A stretch of DNA of 64,000 bases from Larus michahellis. Taxonomy: Eukaryota; Chordata; Aves; Charadriiformes; Laridae. Below, piece after piece: positions 29,720-45,766 of this stretch. Each line of letters begins with the position of its first letter. The first letter of the stretch is position 1. The stretch covers positions 5,833,967-5,897,966 of the forward strand of contig NC_133917.1 in NCBI RefSeq assembly GCF_964199755.1, given 5' to 3'. The notes below the pieces were generated by a model that saw only the letters and a list, made by a program, of their open reading frames with translations, was not told the DNA's origin and searched no databases. A program made the position numbers and the translations under genes.

Positions 29720-30150
29720 CGCGGCGGCACCTGGGCGGGAGAGAGGGGCTGGGGCGGGCACCGGGAACCGGCCCCGTTACTGGGCACCGGCACCGGCCAC
29801 GGGGGAGCCCCCGCGGCCCCGGGGCAAGCGGGTACCGAGGGACCCGCGCGGGGCATCCCCCCCCCATCGCTTCGTTACCCCCCCCCAGCCCCGGCCCGGG
29901 CCCGGTCCGTCCCGCCGCGCACCTGCGTTACGGCTCCGGTAGCGCGATAGCCCGCTCGGCTCTGCCCCTTTAAGAGAGGGGCGGTGGGCGCGGCCTCGGG
30001 GGACGAGCCCTTTGGCCACGCCCTCTCCTGGGTCCGGAGGGGCGACGTGGGCGTGGCCTCCGCGCGGCGGGGTCCGCTTAAAGGGGCATCACGGGGCGGG
30101 GAGAGCGGGCGCGCTTAAAGGGGCAACGCCGAGCAGATTTAAAGGGCCAG
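29720..30150 (-). promoter_or_regulatory. SUOX: SUOX promoter region with repeated TTAAAGGG elements
   Basis: CpG-rich DNA directly upstream of the SUOX start codon. It contains an 11-12-bp element, CTTAAAGGGGC, at 29964-29973 (inverted) and at 30076-30087 and 30113-30124 (direct), with a relative (TTTAAAGGGCC) at 30136-30147. GC-box-like 'ggggcggg' sequences lie between them. No TATA box was seen. The repeated element is observed; its factor is unknown. Confidence 0.55.
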
Positions 30151-30554
30151 CGCAGCCAGCGGGTGGGCGACCGGGATCGGAGCCGTTCCTCCCCCAACCC
30201 CACCCGGGGCGAGCGGCGGGCGCCAGCCGGTGGTCACCGCCCAGCTGGTGGCTGCGATAACCGTTATCGGGGCAGGGCTGGGGCTTGGCCAGCTGCTGTT
30301 GGCAAGCGGTGGCCAAACAAGTCGTGTGTGTGTGTGTCCCCCCCCCCGCCCCGCCCCCAGATCCCGCCCTGAGCACACACACGGGGGCGGGTTGTTTTTC
30401 CTTCCTTTTTGTTTGTTTTGGTTTTTTTTGTTGTTTTTTTTTTTTTTGGTTGGTTTTTTTTTTTTTACTTACATTAAATACATCGGTAAATCAGCGGGTT
30501 GGCGTTCTGTTACCATGATTGTTATTTAAATGCGAGGGAGGGGCTTTCTCCAAG

Positions 30555-30680
30555 AAAAAAAAAAAAAAAACAAAAAAAAAAACAACAAACACAAACCCCA
30601 AAAATAAAATAATAATAATTATCAGAAAAGAAACAGAAGAAAAAGGAAAAAAAAGAAAAAGAACGAGAAAAGCCGCAGTG
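30555..30680. repeat. A-rich low-complexity tract
   Basis: A runs with CAAA, AAT and GAAA interruptions. In the RAB5B sense it is U-rich and lies in the probable 3' UTR. Confidence 0.8.
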
Positions 30681-31637
30681 TCCTCATTTGGTCCAGGGTT
30701 TGGGCCAGAAGATGGCCGGGGGGGGTGTCTCAGGAGGGTCAGGGTCACCATCGGGGGGGGGAAATGGGGTCCCCAGCCCCGGTTCAATACACGTCACCCA
30801 CTTGAGGGGGCTCCAGCAGCCGGCCCCCGGCACAAGAGGGGACCCAACCGTTGCCCAGCCCGTGGCACCGTCCCCGGGGGGGTCCCTGGTGGGGGGTGGT
30901 TCATGTGCCTGGGGGCTCTGCCCCTGCCGGGGGTGGGGGGGGGCTTCATACGAGACGGGTCCCTCCGCCCCACAGCCACGGGAGCGAGTGGGTCCCACGC
31001 TGACCCACGGCCGGGAGGAGGGGGCTGCCCAAAGTACACCCCCCCCTCCCCTCCCCAAGCAGGACCCCCCCCGGGGAGAGCGAGGAGCTCCCAGGGGGGC
31101 ACTGCCCTCTGCAGACGCATCCCCCATGGGGGGGCCCCTGCTCTGGGGTGTCCCCTGGCCCCCCACAAGCAGCACCCGGGGCGGGGGGGGGGTGCCACCC
31201 GCCTCCCCCTGCAGAGGAGTGTGTGGGGGGGGGGGTCTCCGCTGCTGGGACCCACCGACAGCACCTGGTGACGCCCCAACTGTCCCCAGCGCGGCCGAGG
31301 GTTTCTCCAGCCGAGAAAACTCCTTGGGGGGGGGGGGGGGGGGGGAAAGCAGAAACACAACGGGGTCAGCGCCGTGTCCCTCTGTGTCCCCGTGTCCCCC
31401 CCCAGGAAAAAATAACCAACCACGGTGCATCTTAACGGGACATTTCCAGGCCTAAAGTGCAAACCAGAGACACCCCCGCGGGGACGGGGACAACCGGCGT
31501 GAGGATCAGCAACGTGGGGGGGGGGGGGGGGGGAAGGGTCCCAGCGATGGGTGCTGGGGGGCCGGCAGTCACCCTGTATGGTCGTCGTCCCCCCCCGCCC
31601 CCGACTAAAAAGCCCCCAGGCACTTCCAATCCTCCGG

Positions 31638-31674
31638 AAAAAAAAAAAAAAAAAAAAAAAAGAAAAAGAAAAAG
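31638..31674. repeat. Poly(A) tract
   Basis: About 24 A followed by GAAAAAGAAAAAG. It reads as a U run in the RAB5B sense. Confidence 0.85.
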
Positions 31675-32060
31675 GCCACCTTGGAAGAAACGAAGGACAC
31701 TGCAGCTTTCCTGCCCCCCCCCACCCTCCCCGGCAGCCGAACAGAAGAAAGAGGGAGGCGGGGGGAGAAAACCAAAATCAAAACGAAGAAGAAATCCATG
31801 ACAGACCCCTCGGAAAAATCCCGCGTTTCTGGAGGTCTCTGGTTCCAGCTGGTTCGTCCCCAACGTGGAGCCACGAGGCCGATGCCGCCGCCGCCGCCGG
31901 TCTCTCCCCGCGAGGAAAGACGTTAACGGGACCCGGGGTTTGCCAAAGCAGAGGGGGAGGAGGGAGAGGGAGGAAAACGGAGGGAGAAAAATCAGAATAT
32001 TAGGTCGCTGTTTGCACCTATAATACAAAGTGAAGAAGAGTTTGTTGGTTTTTGTTGGTT

Positions 32061-32116
32061 TTCTTTCTTTTTTTTTTTTTTCTTTTTTTTTTCTCTCTCT
32101 CTCTCTCTCTCTCTTT
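32061..32116. repeat. T-rich tract with (TC)n microsatellite
   Basis: T runs merging into about ten TC units, about 220 bp past the RAB5B stop codon. Confidence 0.85.
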
Positions 32117-32337
32117 CGGAAGTTAAGTCCCCGGCTGCTCTCGTTCCACTGCCGTCGGGATGGTGGTCACGGGTGTCTGGTGGTGGTTTCGAAGCATTAA
32201 AAAGTGCAGTTAGAGGGAGCTCTCAGGAGGGGGTCGGGTTCAGACGGGGGCTCGGTGTGCCGTTACGGAGGTGAGGTGCGGACGGGGATGGAGGTTATAT
32301 CTTAGCTCTTCCTCTGGCGCCGGCGGAGGCCGCCTTT

Positions 32338-33780
32338 TTAGTTGCTACAACACTGGCTCTTGTTCTGCTGGCTCTGCTCGTGCAGGTCCACCCCTCTGCT
32401 CCTGCCGGCCGCGCCGCTCGTGCTCTGGGGCTCGCTCTTTGGCAGCTTCTTGGCTGGAGGAGGGGAGGGGAAAAGAGGGGATGGGGGTGGGGGCAGCACA
32501 CGGAGACCCCGAAACCAATCCCGAAGCCATCCCCGGCCGCGGCCGCCCAGCGGTTTCCCCTCTGATGACCTGGTGCTGAGCCCCGGTAGTGGCACCGCAG
32601 CCCGTGAGCGCCACCGGTGCCGGGCCAGGAGGAGCCGCGTTCAGCGGAGGGAGCGGGACAGGCACCGTCTGCATCCCCCCCACCCTCTCGGCCCCCCCCT
32701 GCCGCTCCCCCAGCCTCACCGATGGCCAAGAAGAGGTCGTTCACATTCATCGCTGTCTTGGCCGACGTCTCCATGAACAACAGGCTGTTGTCATCTGCGT
32801 AGGCTTGAGCCTCCTGCCGGAGACGCCAGCGGCCGGGTGAGGGTCCGCAGCCGAAGCCCCGGCAGCGCCAAAGCCAGGGTGTGGGGAGGGATGGGGACAG
32901 GCCGGGGTGGGGGGCTCACCCCGACCCCACACTTACTTCATATTCCACCATGCGTTTGCTGGCCAGGTCAGCCTTGTTGCCGGCCAGGGCGATGACGATG
33001 CTGGGGCTGGCTTGTCTCTGCAGCTCCTTCACCCATGTCTTCGCCCGCGCAAACGTTTCCTAGGAGCAGAGGTGGGAACTCAAGGCCGGTCCCACCGCTG
33101 GGCTGCAAGGTGGGCGGCTTAGAGGGACCCCCCGGCCACGGCAAGAGCCGCCCCCGGGAGACCCCACCCCCCACCCCCCTGCTGAGCCACGCCGGGGAGG
33201 TTCAACCACGGCGCCCGGCAGCCGAGGAGCGCGGCGGGGAGGGCTCCTACCTGGTTGGTGATATCATAGACCACGATGGCAGCTTGTGCCCCCCGGTAGT
33301 ACATGGGGGCCAGACTGTGGTATCTCTCCTGGCCGGCCGTATCCCAGATCTCAAACTTTACCGTTGTGTCGTCCAGGCAGACGGATTGTGTAAGGAACGC
33401 CGCTGGCGGGAGGGGGGAAAAAAAAAAAAAAAACAAAACAAAAAACCAAACATCGTCAGCATTGCAGCGGCCGCCCCCGCCACAGGCAGGGACCCGACGG
33501 GCAGCGGGGAACCCTCCCTGCACCCCGAGACGGGATGAGGACCTGGGGGCGCAGCCCGACCCCGCAGCCGTGCGCCATTAATCGAGCCCGTTCGCGGAGC
33601 TCATCGGCCCGACTCACCGCCAATGGTGCTCTCCTGGTACTCGTGGAACTGGCCCTTGACGAAGCGCAGCACCAGGCTGGATTTCCCCACCGCCGACTCG
33701 CCCAGCAGCACCAGCTTGAACTGACAGATTTTACTGGCTTGGGACTGCCCGTTCGGCCTGGCGGCTCCTCGGCTGGTCAT
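32338..33780 (-). CDS. RAB5B: RAB5B small GTPase of early endosomes
   Basis: Five coding exons: 33780-33618, 33402-33251, 33059-32937, 32813-32720, 32453-32338. They total 648 nt and 215 aa, identical in length to human RAB5B; the internal sizes 152, 123 and 94 are typical of RAB5 genes. The GTPase controls fusion and motility of early endosomes. Visible motifs are the P-loop GESAVGKS, switch I with the conserved T in QESTIG, WDTAGQE, NKADL, ETSAK, and the C-terminal QCCSN with two cysteines for geranylgeranylation. The start [12 protein letters not shown] and the tail [17 protein letters not shown] distinguish RAB5B from RAB5A/C. An acceptor just upstream of the ATG (near 33807) suggests a separate noncoding first exon further right. 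No damage was seen. Confidence 0.98.
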
Positions 33781-33807
33781 GGCCTGGGTGCTGCTGGCGC
33801 CGTGCGC

Positions 33808-36800
33808 CCTGCGAACCGGAGAGCCGGGAAGGCACCGAGGCGGCCGCGCGGGCAGGGGCTGGATGCAGGGTGCTGGCCTCGGCTCCGCTGTCCTGGGAGG
33901 AAAGAAGAAAGCCGTCAGCACGCCGGACACGCACGGCACAACGTCCCCACGTGTATCCCCCCTGCCAGCACCGTGTCACGGCCATGGAGACACGCTCTGC
34001 CCAGCCTCGGCCGGCAAAACTCTTCCTGCCTCAAGCCAGAAGACGTTCCCCGTTCCGGGGTCGTTCCCCGGGGTCTCTCCCCCCACGCTGGGGTCCTTCC
34101 CAGCCACGTGGCACAGACCCGCCGGCCATGGCTCCGCTTTCCGAGCCTTTATTCCTGAGGGATTTCACCCGAGCGGCAAATGGGTGGGAAGGAGCTAATC
34201 CCAGAGCCGGGCAGGCAGGATGTCGGCGGCCGCGGAGGCTGGGAGTGAGTCAGCATCCTCCGGCTCCCGGGACAGGACACCGGGTCAGCCGGAGAGTGAG
34301 GGGCTCTGGGCCTGGGCTGCTCCGGTGGCGTCTCCCGGCTGCTGCATAAACACCGGGTCTGGCTGCCTCCCCACCGGGAGGGGCTGGGAACAAACTTCAG
34401 CCCCGGTTTAGGGGTTTTTTCCCCCCCCCGCCCCCGTTTTTGCTTTGTTTTCCGCACGGGACAGGAGCAGCGGGATGAAGCTCTGACTGCATCCCCTGCA
34501 CGGCCGCAGGCGCTCGCGATTGCTTGCGGAGCCAGCGGGATGGAGCTCGGCACATGGAACGACACGACGCGGCTCCTCGAAGCCTGAGGGGGTGGGCGCT
34601 GGGAGGGGGCACTGGGAGAAGAGATAAAACCGGGGGGGGGGGGGGGGGTCACCGGGCAGCCGCACTTTTGGCTTCTGTTGTTCAAACACACACACACCCC
34701 CCCACCGCCAAAGAAAGCGGGAGAAAGTGGGATTTGTGTTTTTCTTTCGGAGCTGATCTCGCTCTCCCGTGGAACGCTCCTCTCCCAAGGTTGCGGGGCC
34801 GCAGCAGAGATTTATCTGCGCCAGGAGGAGGAGGAGGAGGAGGAGGAGGAGGAGGAGGAGGATCACAGAGACCAGAACCAACAAGCGGAAAGTTGTTTGT
34901 TACCAGTTCCCCTTCCCCATCTGCCCGCAGACGTAAGCGGGGCTAACGCCGGACAAACCCGGCAGGAAACGCTGGCTAACCACCGTCCTCACGCGGCACG
35001 GACACGGACCCCGACCCCTCCGGGAGAAGGGGGATCGCCCCCGCCCGCCCCCCCAAAGCACGGCGGAGCCGAGGGCTCAGCCACAGCCTCGGCAGCATCC
35101 CGAGCGGGGCTCGGCACGGCACGACACAGCTCGCCGGGAAGCAGCCGGCACAGCCCAAGCCGCCGGACTCCTGCCAGCTCTCCTTGGTTTGATGCAGACA
35201 GGCACCGGGAGAGCTCCCGGCAGGAGGAGGCCGGGCAGGGATGAAGTTCAGGACAGCTCCAGCCGAGCGTTACTCTCACGAGCTCACTGGCAAAGCTGAA
35301 GATTTTACAAGTATTTGAACTATTCTGAGCAGAAATCCCCGTCCCGGCGGCGACGCAGCCTGTGATAGGGCCAAGGCAGAGAGCTGGACCCGCTCCGGCG
35401 GCGGCGCCGGGGCACGACGCCCAGTTCGGATCCCAGCTGCACCCCCCCCAGCACCGGCCGCTGCCCGAACCCCTCAGCCTCCCCCCGCCAGCGAGAGCAG
35501 CTCCTGAAACAGCATTGTGCAACCGCTGCTGGAATCCGCTCTGGGAGCGGATCCGCCTGCCCTCTCCCGCTCTGCTCTCCCTCTCCTTGCCCAGCGCGGC
35601 CCGGCGCCCGTCCCCTCCGCAGGCCGGGAGCGCCAGCCTTGGCCTCAGCCCGGCTCCCCCCTTCCCTGGGGTGACTTCCCCGCCAAAAGCCGCTCTTCTC
35701 ACCGCCTGAGCTGCGCCCCGGTGCCGTTTCGGCAGCAGCCCGGGCTCCCGGCGGGCGCGGAGGTGGGGGGCAATGGCACAGACCGGGGACGCGAGGCAGC
35801 AGCTCAGCCCGTGGGGACTCCGCTCCACCACCCGCTCACCGGGGATTTACCACACCGGGTCCCGTCGTCCCACTCTGCAGCTTCAGACAGAGCCACCCGG
35901 CGAGAGCCCAGAACAGATTCTGTGTTTATGGGGGGGTGGGGGCGGGCTGCCAGGACCCGCAGGTGAGCGGCGAGACCCCGACACAGAGAGGGACCAGCCA
36001 GGACCCCCGACCGCAGGGACCGGCAGCGGCTTCACCGCCTGCTTGGCCTCACGCTGCACCTCTCCGCTGGCAGCCGTCCGGCACGAGCCCCACATCACCT
36101 CTTCCAGGACCTCAGGAGCCACGTGGCCCATGGATCCCGGCCGCCTGCGGACCCCTGGCCCCGGCATCGTGTGGGTCTCCTCCTCCTCCAGGCGGCGAGG
36201 TGGGTGCTGCCCGGGGAGAGCTCTGTGTGGAGCAAACTCCCGGACGAAGCCATCGCCGCCCCACGGAGCCATCGGCTGCTGGGAACGCTGGGGTTTGCTG
36301 GCAAAACAGCCCCGAGGTTTCGGCTGTTCTCACCCGACCCACCCACGTCTGGGGCTGGAGGGCTCCGTCCTTGTCCCCACCTCACTCAGCGGGACCCCAA
36401 GGCACCACCAGCCCTGGAAGGAGCCGCTTCTCCTGCCCTGGAGCTGCTCCAGGACACACACACGGAAAACACAGCGGCCATGAAATCCCACCCGCACCAG
36501 GGCTTCCTCGGAGGATTAAGGAAGACACAACCACCCCGATTCATCCTCCTTCCGACGAACCCAGGCTTCGGGGCATCCTCAGACCTCCGAGAAAACCACC
36601 TGCTCCCACCGGAACATCCCCACACCAGGTGAGAGCCGACTGTACATCCAGCCATAGGAGTCCGCAGCTATTTCTGGCGCGCTTTCATGTCACCAGCAAT
36701 TACTCTTAGCTGCCGGTTGAGCAAGATTTACAGCGCGAATGGGCCAGCACCGACAGCTATGAGCCAGGCTACAAAAAAGCCCTCCGGGGACGAATCCACG

Positions 36801-38470
36801 GAGCCCCGGCAGGGGAAGGCGCCGAGGCCGCCCGGGTGAGCCGGGAGAAGGGGGCATCCTCTGCAGGGCAGGGTTGCGACAGCCCGTCTGGGCTAACCGC
36901 TTTCCTGTTGCCAGCGATACTTTTCCTATGTCCCAATCGCACTCGAGCAAGAGCCCCGAGGCGCACGGGGGCTTGGCCCGCCACCGATTCACCGGGGTTG
37001 GGGGGGTGGTCCCGGTTATGGAGGGAGCCCGGCCTTCAGCAGCCTGAGCCGAGGGAGCTCCGGCTTGTGGAGCAAACCTGAGCTGGGAGATGCCACCGAG
37101 CATCCTACAAAGTCATCCCGCGGCTCTCCTCGTTAGGCGTCCCTTCTTCATGAAATCTTGCAATTCGACAGCCTGGACGAGACGTCGGGGAGCTCCCGTG
37201 GAGACCTGGCTCTCCCCCGAACCCGCACGGCGCGTGAACCCTCGCAACGACGCTGCCCGGGCTCCGGCCGTCGCCTGGCAGAGCCAGTTCTCAGCCCCGG
37301 CTGAGGGACGGGCTCCCCCCACGTTTCACCCGAGATAACGCCGGCACCACTCAAGGCCACTCCGGCAAAGCTTCCCGGCCTCCCAGGAGGGATCCGGGGG
37401 GTTCCGCTCCGGCGCTGAGCTACAGGTGCCCGGCACAAACCTGCCTGGACTCAAGGGCCGTGGGGGGCCGGCACTGCCGCAGGAGATGCCCTTTGGAAGG
37501 GGAGCCGGGCGAGCGGCTGCTCGGGCAGGAGATGGCTGTTTATTGATCCTCTCTTCTACCACAGCACCGGGTGCCTCCATCTTGCACCCATTGGGGCAGC
37601 TCCCGCTCCGGGCCGGCGGGTTTGGCACCGGCTGGGTCAGCCCCGACCGAGCTCCATGTGCCGGGGACAGGGACGCTGGCCCGACCTTCCTTGGGGTGGG
37701 CAAAGCCGCGGCCCAGGAGCCAACCCCACGGCCCGGCCAGCGCCTCGGGCCGCCGGCAGCTTCCCCCCGAGGAGGGGGCGGCTCAGGGCACCAAAACACC
37801 GGGCAAAAGCCCCCGGGAAGCCCCAACGCCGGGGGGAGCCACGGCCCCGCGGTGGGTCCGGTGCGGAGATAGGTGGGAAAGCTGAGAACCGGGCAGAGGC
37901 GGGGGGAACGGGCAGCCCCGTAGGTAGAACCGGGGCTTCTCCGGGAGCCTCACGCACCCACCGGGCCGGGGTCTCCGGGGGTGGGGGGAGGGGTCTCGGC
38001 CTCCGTCTCCGTGACACCCCCCCGCCCCGCGATGTACCTGGGCCTCGCACGGGCAGACGCGAAGGCGGACGGCGGGTACCGGGACGAACCCGGCCACCGG
38101 CGGCCCCTCGGGCACCCCGACCCCCCCGCAGCACGGCCCGGTGACACGGCGGGGACACCCCCCACACACACCTCCCCCGGGGAGGCCCAGACCCCGCTCC
38201 ACGGCCCGGGGCGGGGGGAGAACCAGACGCCGCGGCGGGGCCGCCCCACGGGGGAGCGATGGACCCTTACCCCCGCCCAGGCGCCGGCCTCCGCCCCCCC
38301 CGAGCCCCGGCCCAGCCCCGCCGAGCCCCGAGTCCCGCCCGGGCCTAGGCCCCGCCACAGCCCCAGGCCCCCCTCCGGTCCCGGGCCCCACCCCAACGCC
38401 CCCGGTATCCCCCCGGTCCCGTCCCCGCCCCAGTGCCCCCCCCCGACCCGCTCGGGCCCCCCCCCCCGGT
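33808..38470. other. RAB5B 5' noncoding intron
   Basis: About 4.7 kb of unique GC-rich sequence between the RAB5B start codon and its probable promoter. It holds a (GGA)n microsatellite at 34824-34861 and a G run near 34634. No coding exon, transposon or RNA gene was recognised. Confidence 0.5.
34824..34861. repeat. (GGA)n microsatellite
   Basis: About twelve perfect AGG units in the RAB5B 5' intron. Being purine-only on one strand, it is prone to triplex formation. Confidence 0.95.
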
Positions 38471-38472
38471 AC

Positions 38473-39200
38473 CTCAGGCCCGGCCCGGCCCTCCCGTCGC
38501 GGCCCCCGAGCGCACAAACAGCCGCTCAACCAAACCCTCCTGGCGGAGGCGGGATTAAGAGGCAGTTCATCCAATCGGCGGTGGGCAGGCAGGCGGCGGG
38601 CACACCTCTTCCTCTCCGGCGGGGCCAATGGGAACAGAACGGAGCGCGGCACCGCCTCGCCCCGCCCCAGAGAGCCAATTGGCGGTGGAGGAGAGGGCGG
38701 ATGGGCAGCGCCTCGAGGCCAATGGAAGCGAAGGGAGCGGCCGGCCAATGGCCAGCCGGAACGTCCTGGAGAAGGCGGGGTTTGAAGTGAGTGACGGGGC
38801 GTGAGGCCAACGGGAAGCGCCGCAGCGCGAGGGGCTGCACCATCAACAAATAAGGTGACCTAAGGGGGAGGATCCCCGCCGCGGCAGGAGCCAATGGGAA
38901 CGCCAGACGCTGCGGCGTCGCCCAATCACAGGGCAGAAGCCGCCCGGCCCGGCCAATCCGAGGCCAGCGGCGCCATGAGTGACGCGGGCTCGGGGGCGGT
39001 GCGGCGCGGCCAATCACGGGAGGCGTTGCCCATGATTGAAAGCCGGCGGGGCAGCGGGCGCAAGGGCCCCTGGGAGCTGCGGCCTCTGACCCCACCCCCT
39101 CCATCGGCGGCAGCGCCCTCGCCTGGGGGCGGGGCCGGGCCCAGCCAATAGCAGCGCTCCAGAGCGCGGGTGGGAGGAGTCGCGGCGATGGGCGGGGCCA
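38473..39200 (-). promoter_or_regulatory. RAB5B: Probable RAB5B promoter: CpG island with ten CCAAT boxes
   Basis: CpG-rich DNA with ten exact CCAAT pentamers, all on the plus strand, starting at 38571, 38625, 38675, 38719, 38745, 38891, 38922, 38953, 39010 and 39145. Several sit in a shared context, (G/A)GCCAATGGGAACG, suggesting local duplication. NF-Y is the known factor for CCAAT and works in either orientation. A possible minus-strand donor, CCTGAG|GTACC, ends a candidate noncoding exon at 38473. Assignment to RAB5B rests on position, because CDK2 ends to the right and its own promoter is at 44.4 kb. Confidence 0.6.
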
Positions 39201-39244
39201 AGGCCTGAGGAGCCCCCGCGGGCGGGGGGAGACACGGCGGGGCT

Positions 39245-40085
39245 CCCGTGGGGCCATAGAGAGCCATGGGAGCGCTTACAGGGGCCATACGGGAACCATA
39301 TAGTGGCGGGGGGAGCGGGGGGGCACCTATAGGGGCCATATGGCCGGGGGGTGAATGTACAGGGCCAGAGAGATCCACAGGGGTGCCTATAGAGGGCCAT
39401 AGAGCCGGGTGGGGGCATATATGGGGCCATAGAGAGATGCGGGCACCTATAGGGGCCCTACAGGAACCATGGAGTGTGTCTGTGTGGGGGGACACATGTA
39501 TGGGGCCATATAGAGCCATAGGGACACCCTATGGGGACCATATGATGGGGTGGGGGGCATGTACGGGGCCACAGAGAGAGATGTGGCCACCTATAGGGGC
39601 CATATAGAGCCACAGGGCTACCTATGAGGGCCATAGGGCAGGGTGGGGGGCATGTATGGGGTCATATAGAGCCATAGTGGCACCTATATGGGCCGTATGG
39701 GAAGCATATGGGGGGGGGGCAATGTATGGGGCCATATAGAGCCATAAGGGCACCTATGGGGGCCATATGGTGGGGAGGCGGTGTGTACGGGGCCATATAG
39801 AGCCAGAGAGGTACCTATAGGAGCCATACAGGAACCATATAGTGGGGGGGGACATGTATGGGGCCATACAGAGCCATAGAGGTACCTATAGGGGTCATAC
39901 AGCTGGGGGGGGAATGTATAGGGCCATATAGAGCCCTGGGGGCACCTATGGGGGCTATAGAGCCCCCAGGGCCCTGTGGCTGGCGGGGGGAAACAGCCCA
40001 CGGGCATGGGGAGAGGGGGGGGGCGTCCGTGTGCCATTGAGGGCCCCACAGCTATAGGGGGGACAGAGGGGACATATAGGAGAGG
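39245..40085. repeat. Minisatellite array between RAB5B promoter and CDK2 3' end
   Basis: Degenerate units of about 57-98 bp, mostly 60-70, built on 'catgtatggggccatataga', 'gccataggggcacctat' and 'gggggccatat'. Around twelve copies cover about 840 bp. No coding meaning. Confidence 0.85.
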
Positions 40086-40912
40086 CCCTGGGGGGTGACG
40101 GTGACGCGGTGACACGGCCCCCCCCCGCCCCCCCGCGGCGCCACAGACAGAGTCGGACATTGGGTACGAAATTGCAGAAGTTACAAAAGTTGCGAGGAAA
40201 CGGCGGGGGGGGGGGGCGGGCGGGGGGGGAAGAGGAGGGGGCACTGGGGGGGGGAAATCACTCTCCATGGGGGAGCCCCCTTCACCCCCCCACCCCCACG
40301 GCAAACCCCCCGCTCCCACTCTCCTTGGGCAGGGACACGGGGGGGGGGCACTGACCCCCCCAGGCTTCTCCTCCCCCCCCGCCCCCCCCGCCCAAGCCAG
40401 GGCCGTCCCAGTGCCATCATGAGGAGGAGGAGGATGGCGGGGATGAAGGTGCCCCCCCACCCCCACTGCCGGTCCCAGGGGCCCCCCCGGGGTGGGGGGG
40501 TGGGGGGGTGTAAGTGCCAAAAGTCCAGGCGAAGGGTGGGGGGGCCTTCGCCACATTGGGGAGTGGGTCAGGACAGGACCCCCCCCCCTGCATCCCCCAT
40601 CCCCGGGGTGAGGCGGGGGGGAGCTGGGCTGCATGGGGAGGGGGGGCTGGCAGCGCAGGGGGGCTCTGCCCAGAGCCATCCTGTGTTTGGGGCGGGGGGG
40701 GGGAAACAGGACAGGGGGGGCACAGGGGGGTCCTGAGCCCCCAGCCACTGCGTCCCCGAGGCCAGACGTCCCTTCGCTGGGGTGGGGGGTGCTTCTTGCA
40801 GGAGGGGGGCACAGGAGGCGGCCCCCCCCCGCCCCCCCCGCCCCCCCCCCCGCAGGCCCTCATCTCCCATCCTGAGCCCCCCCCCGAGCGTGGCCGGGGG
40901 GGAGAGGGGGGG
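40086..40912. other. CDK2: CDK2 3'-flanking region / 3' UTR
   Basis: Follows the CDK2 stop codon on the minus strand. It is mostly G- and C-run sequence with one less biased patch at 40140-40200. No AATAAA or ATTAAA was found on the minus strand, so the normal CDK2 cleavage site cannot be placed. Confidence 0.5.

Positions 40913-45766
<4,854 letters not shown>

Larger units (their letters stand above)
30151..32337. other. SUOX-RAB5B spacer and probable RAB5B 3' UTR
   Basis: RAB5B is known for a long 3' UTR, and this interval follows its stop codon. It has T-rich (30404-30476, 32061-32116) and A-rich (30555-30680, 31638-31674) tracts and G-rich stretches. No canonical AATAAA occurs on the minus strand; an AGTAAA variant lies near 30467. 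No additional gene is supported. Confidence 0.5.
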
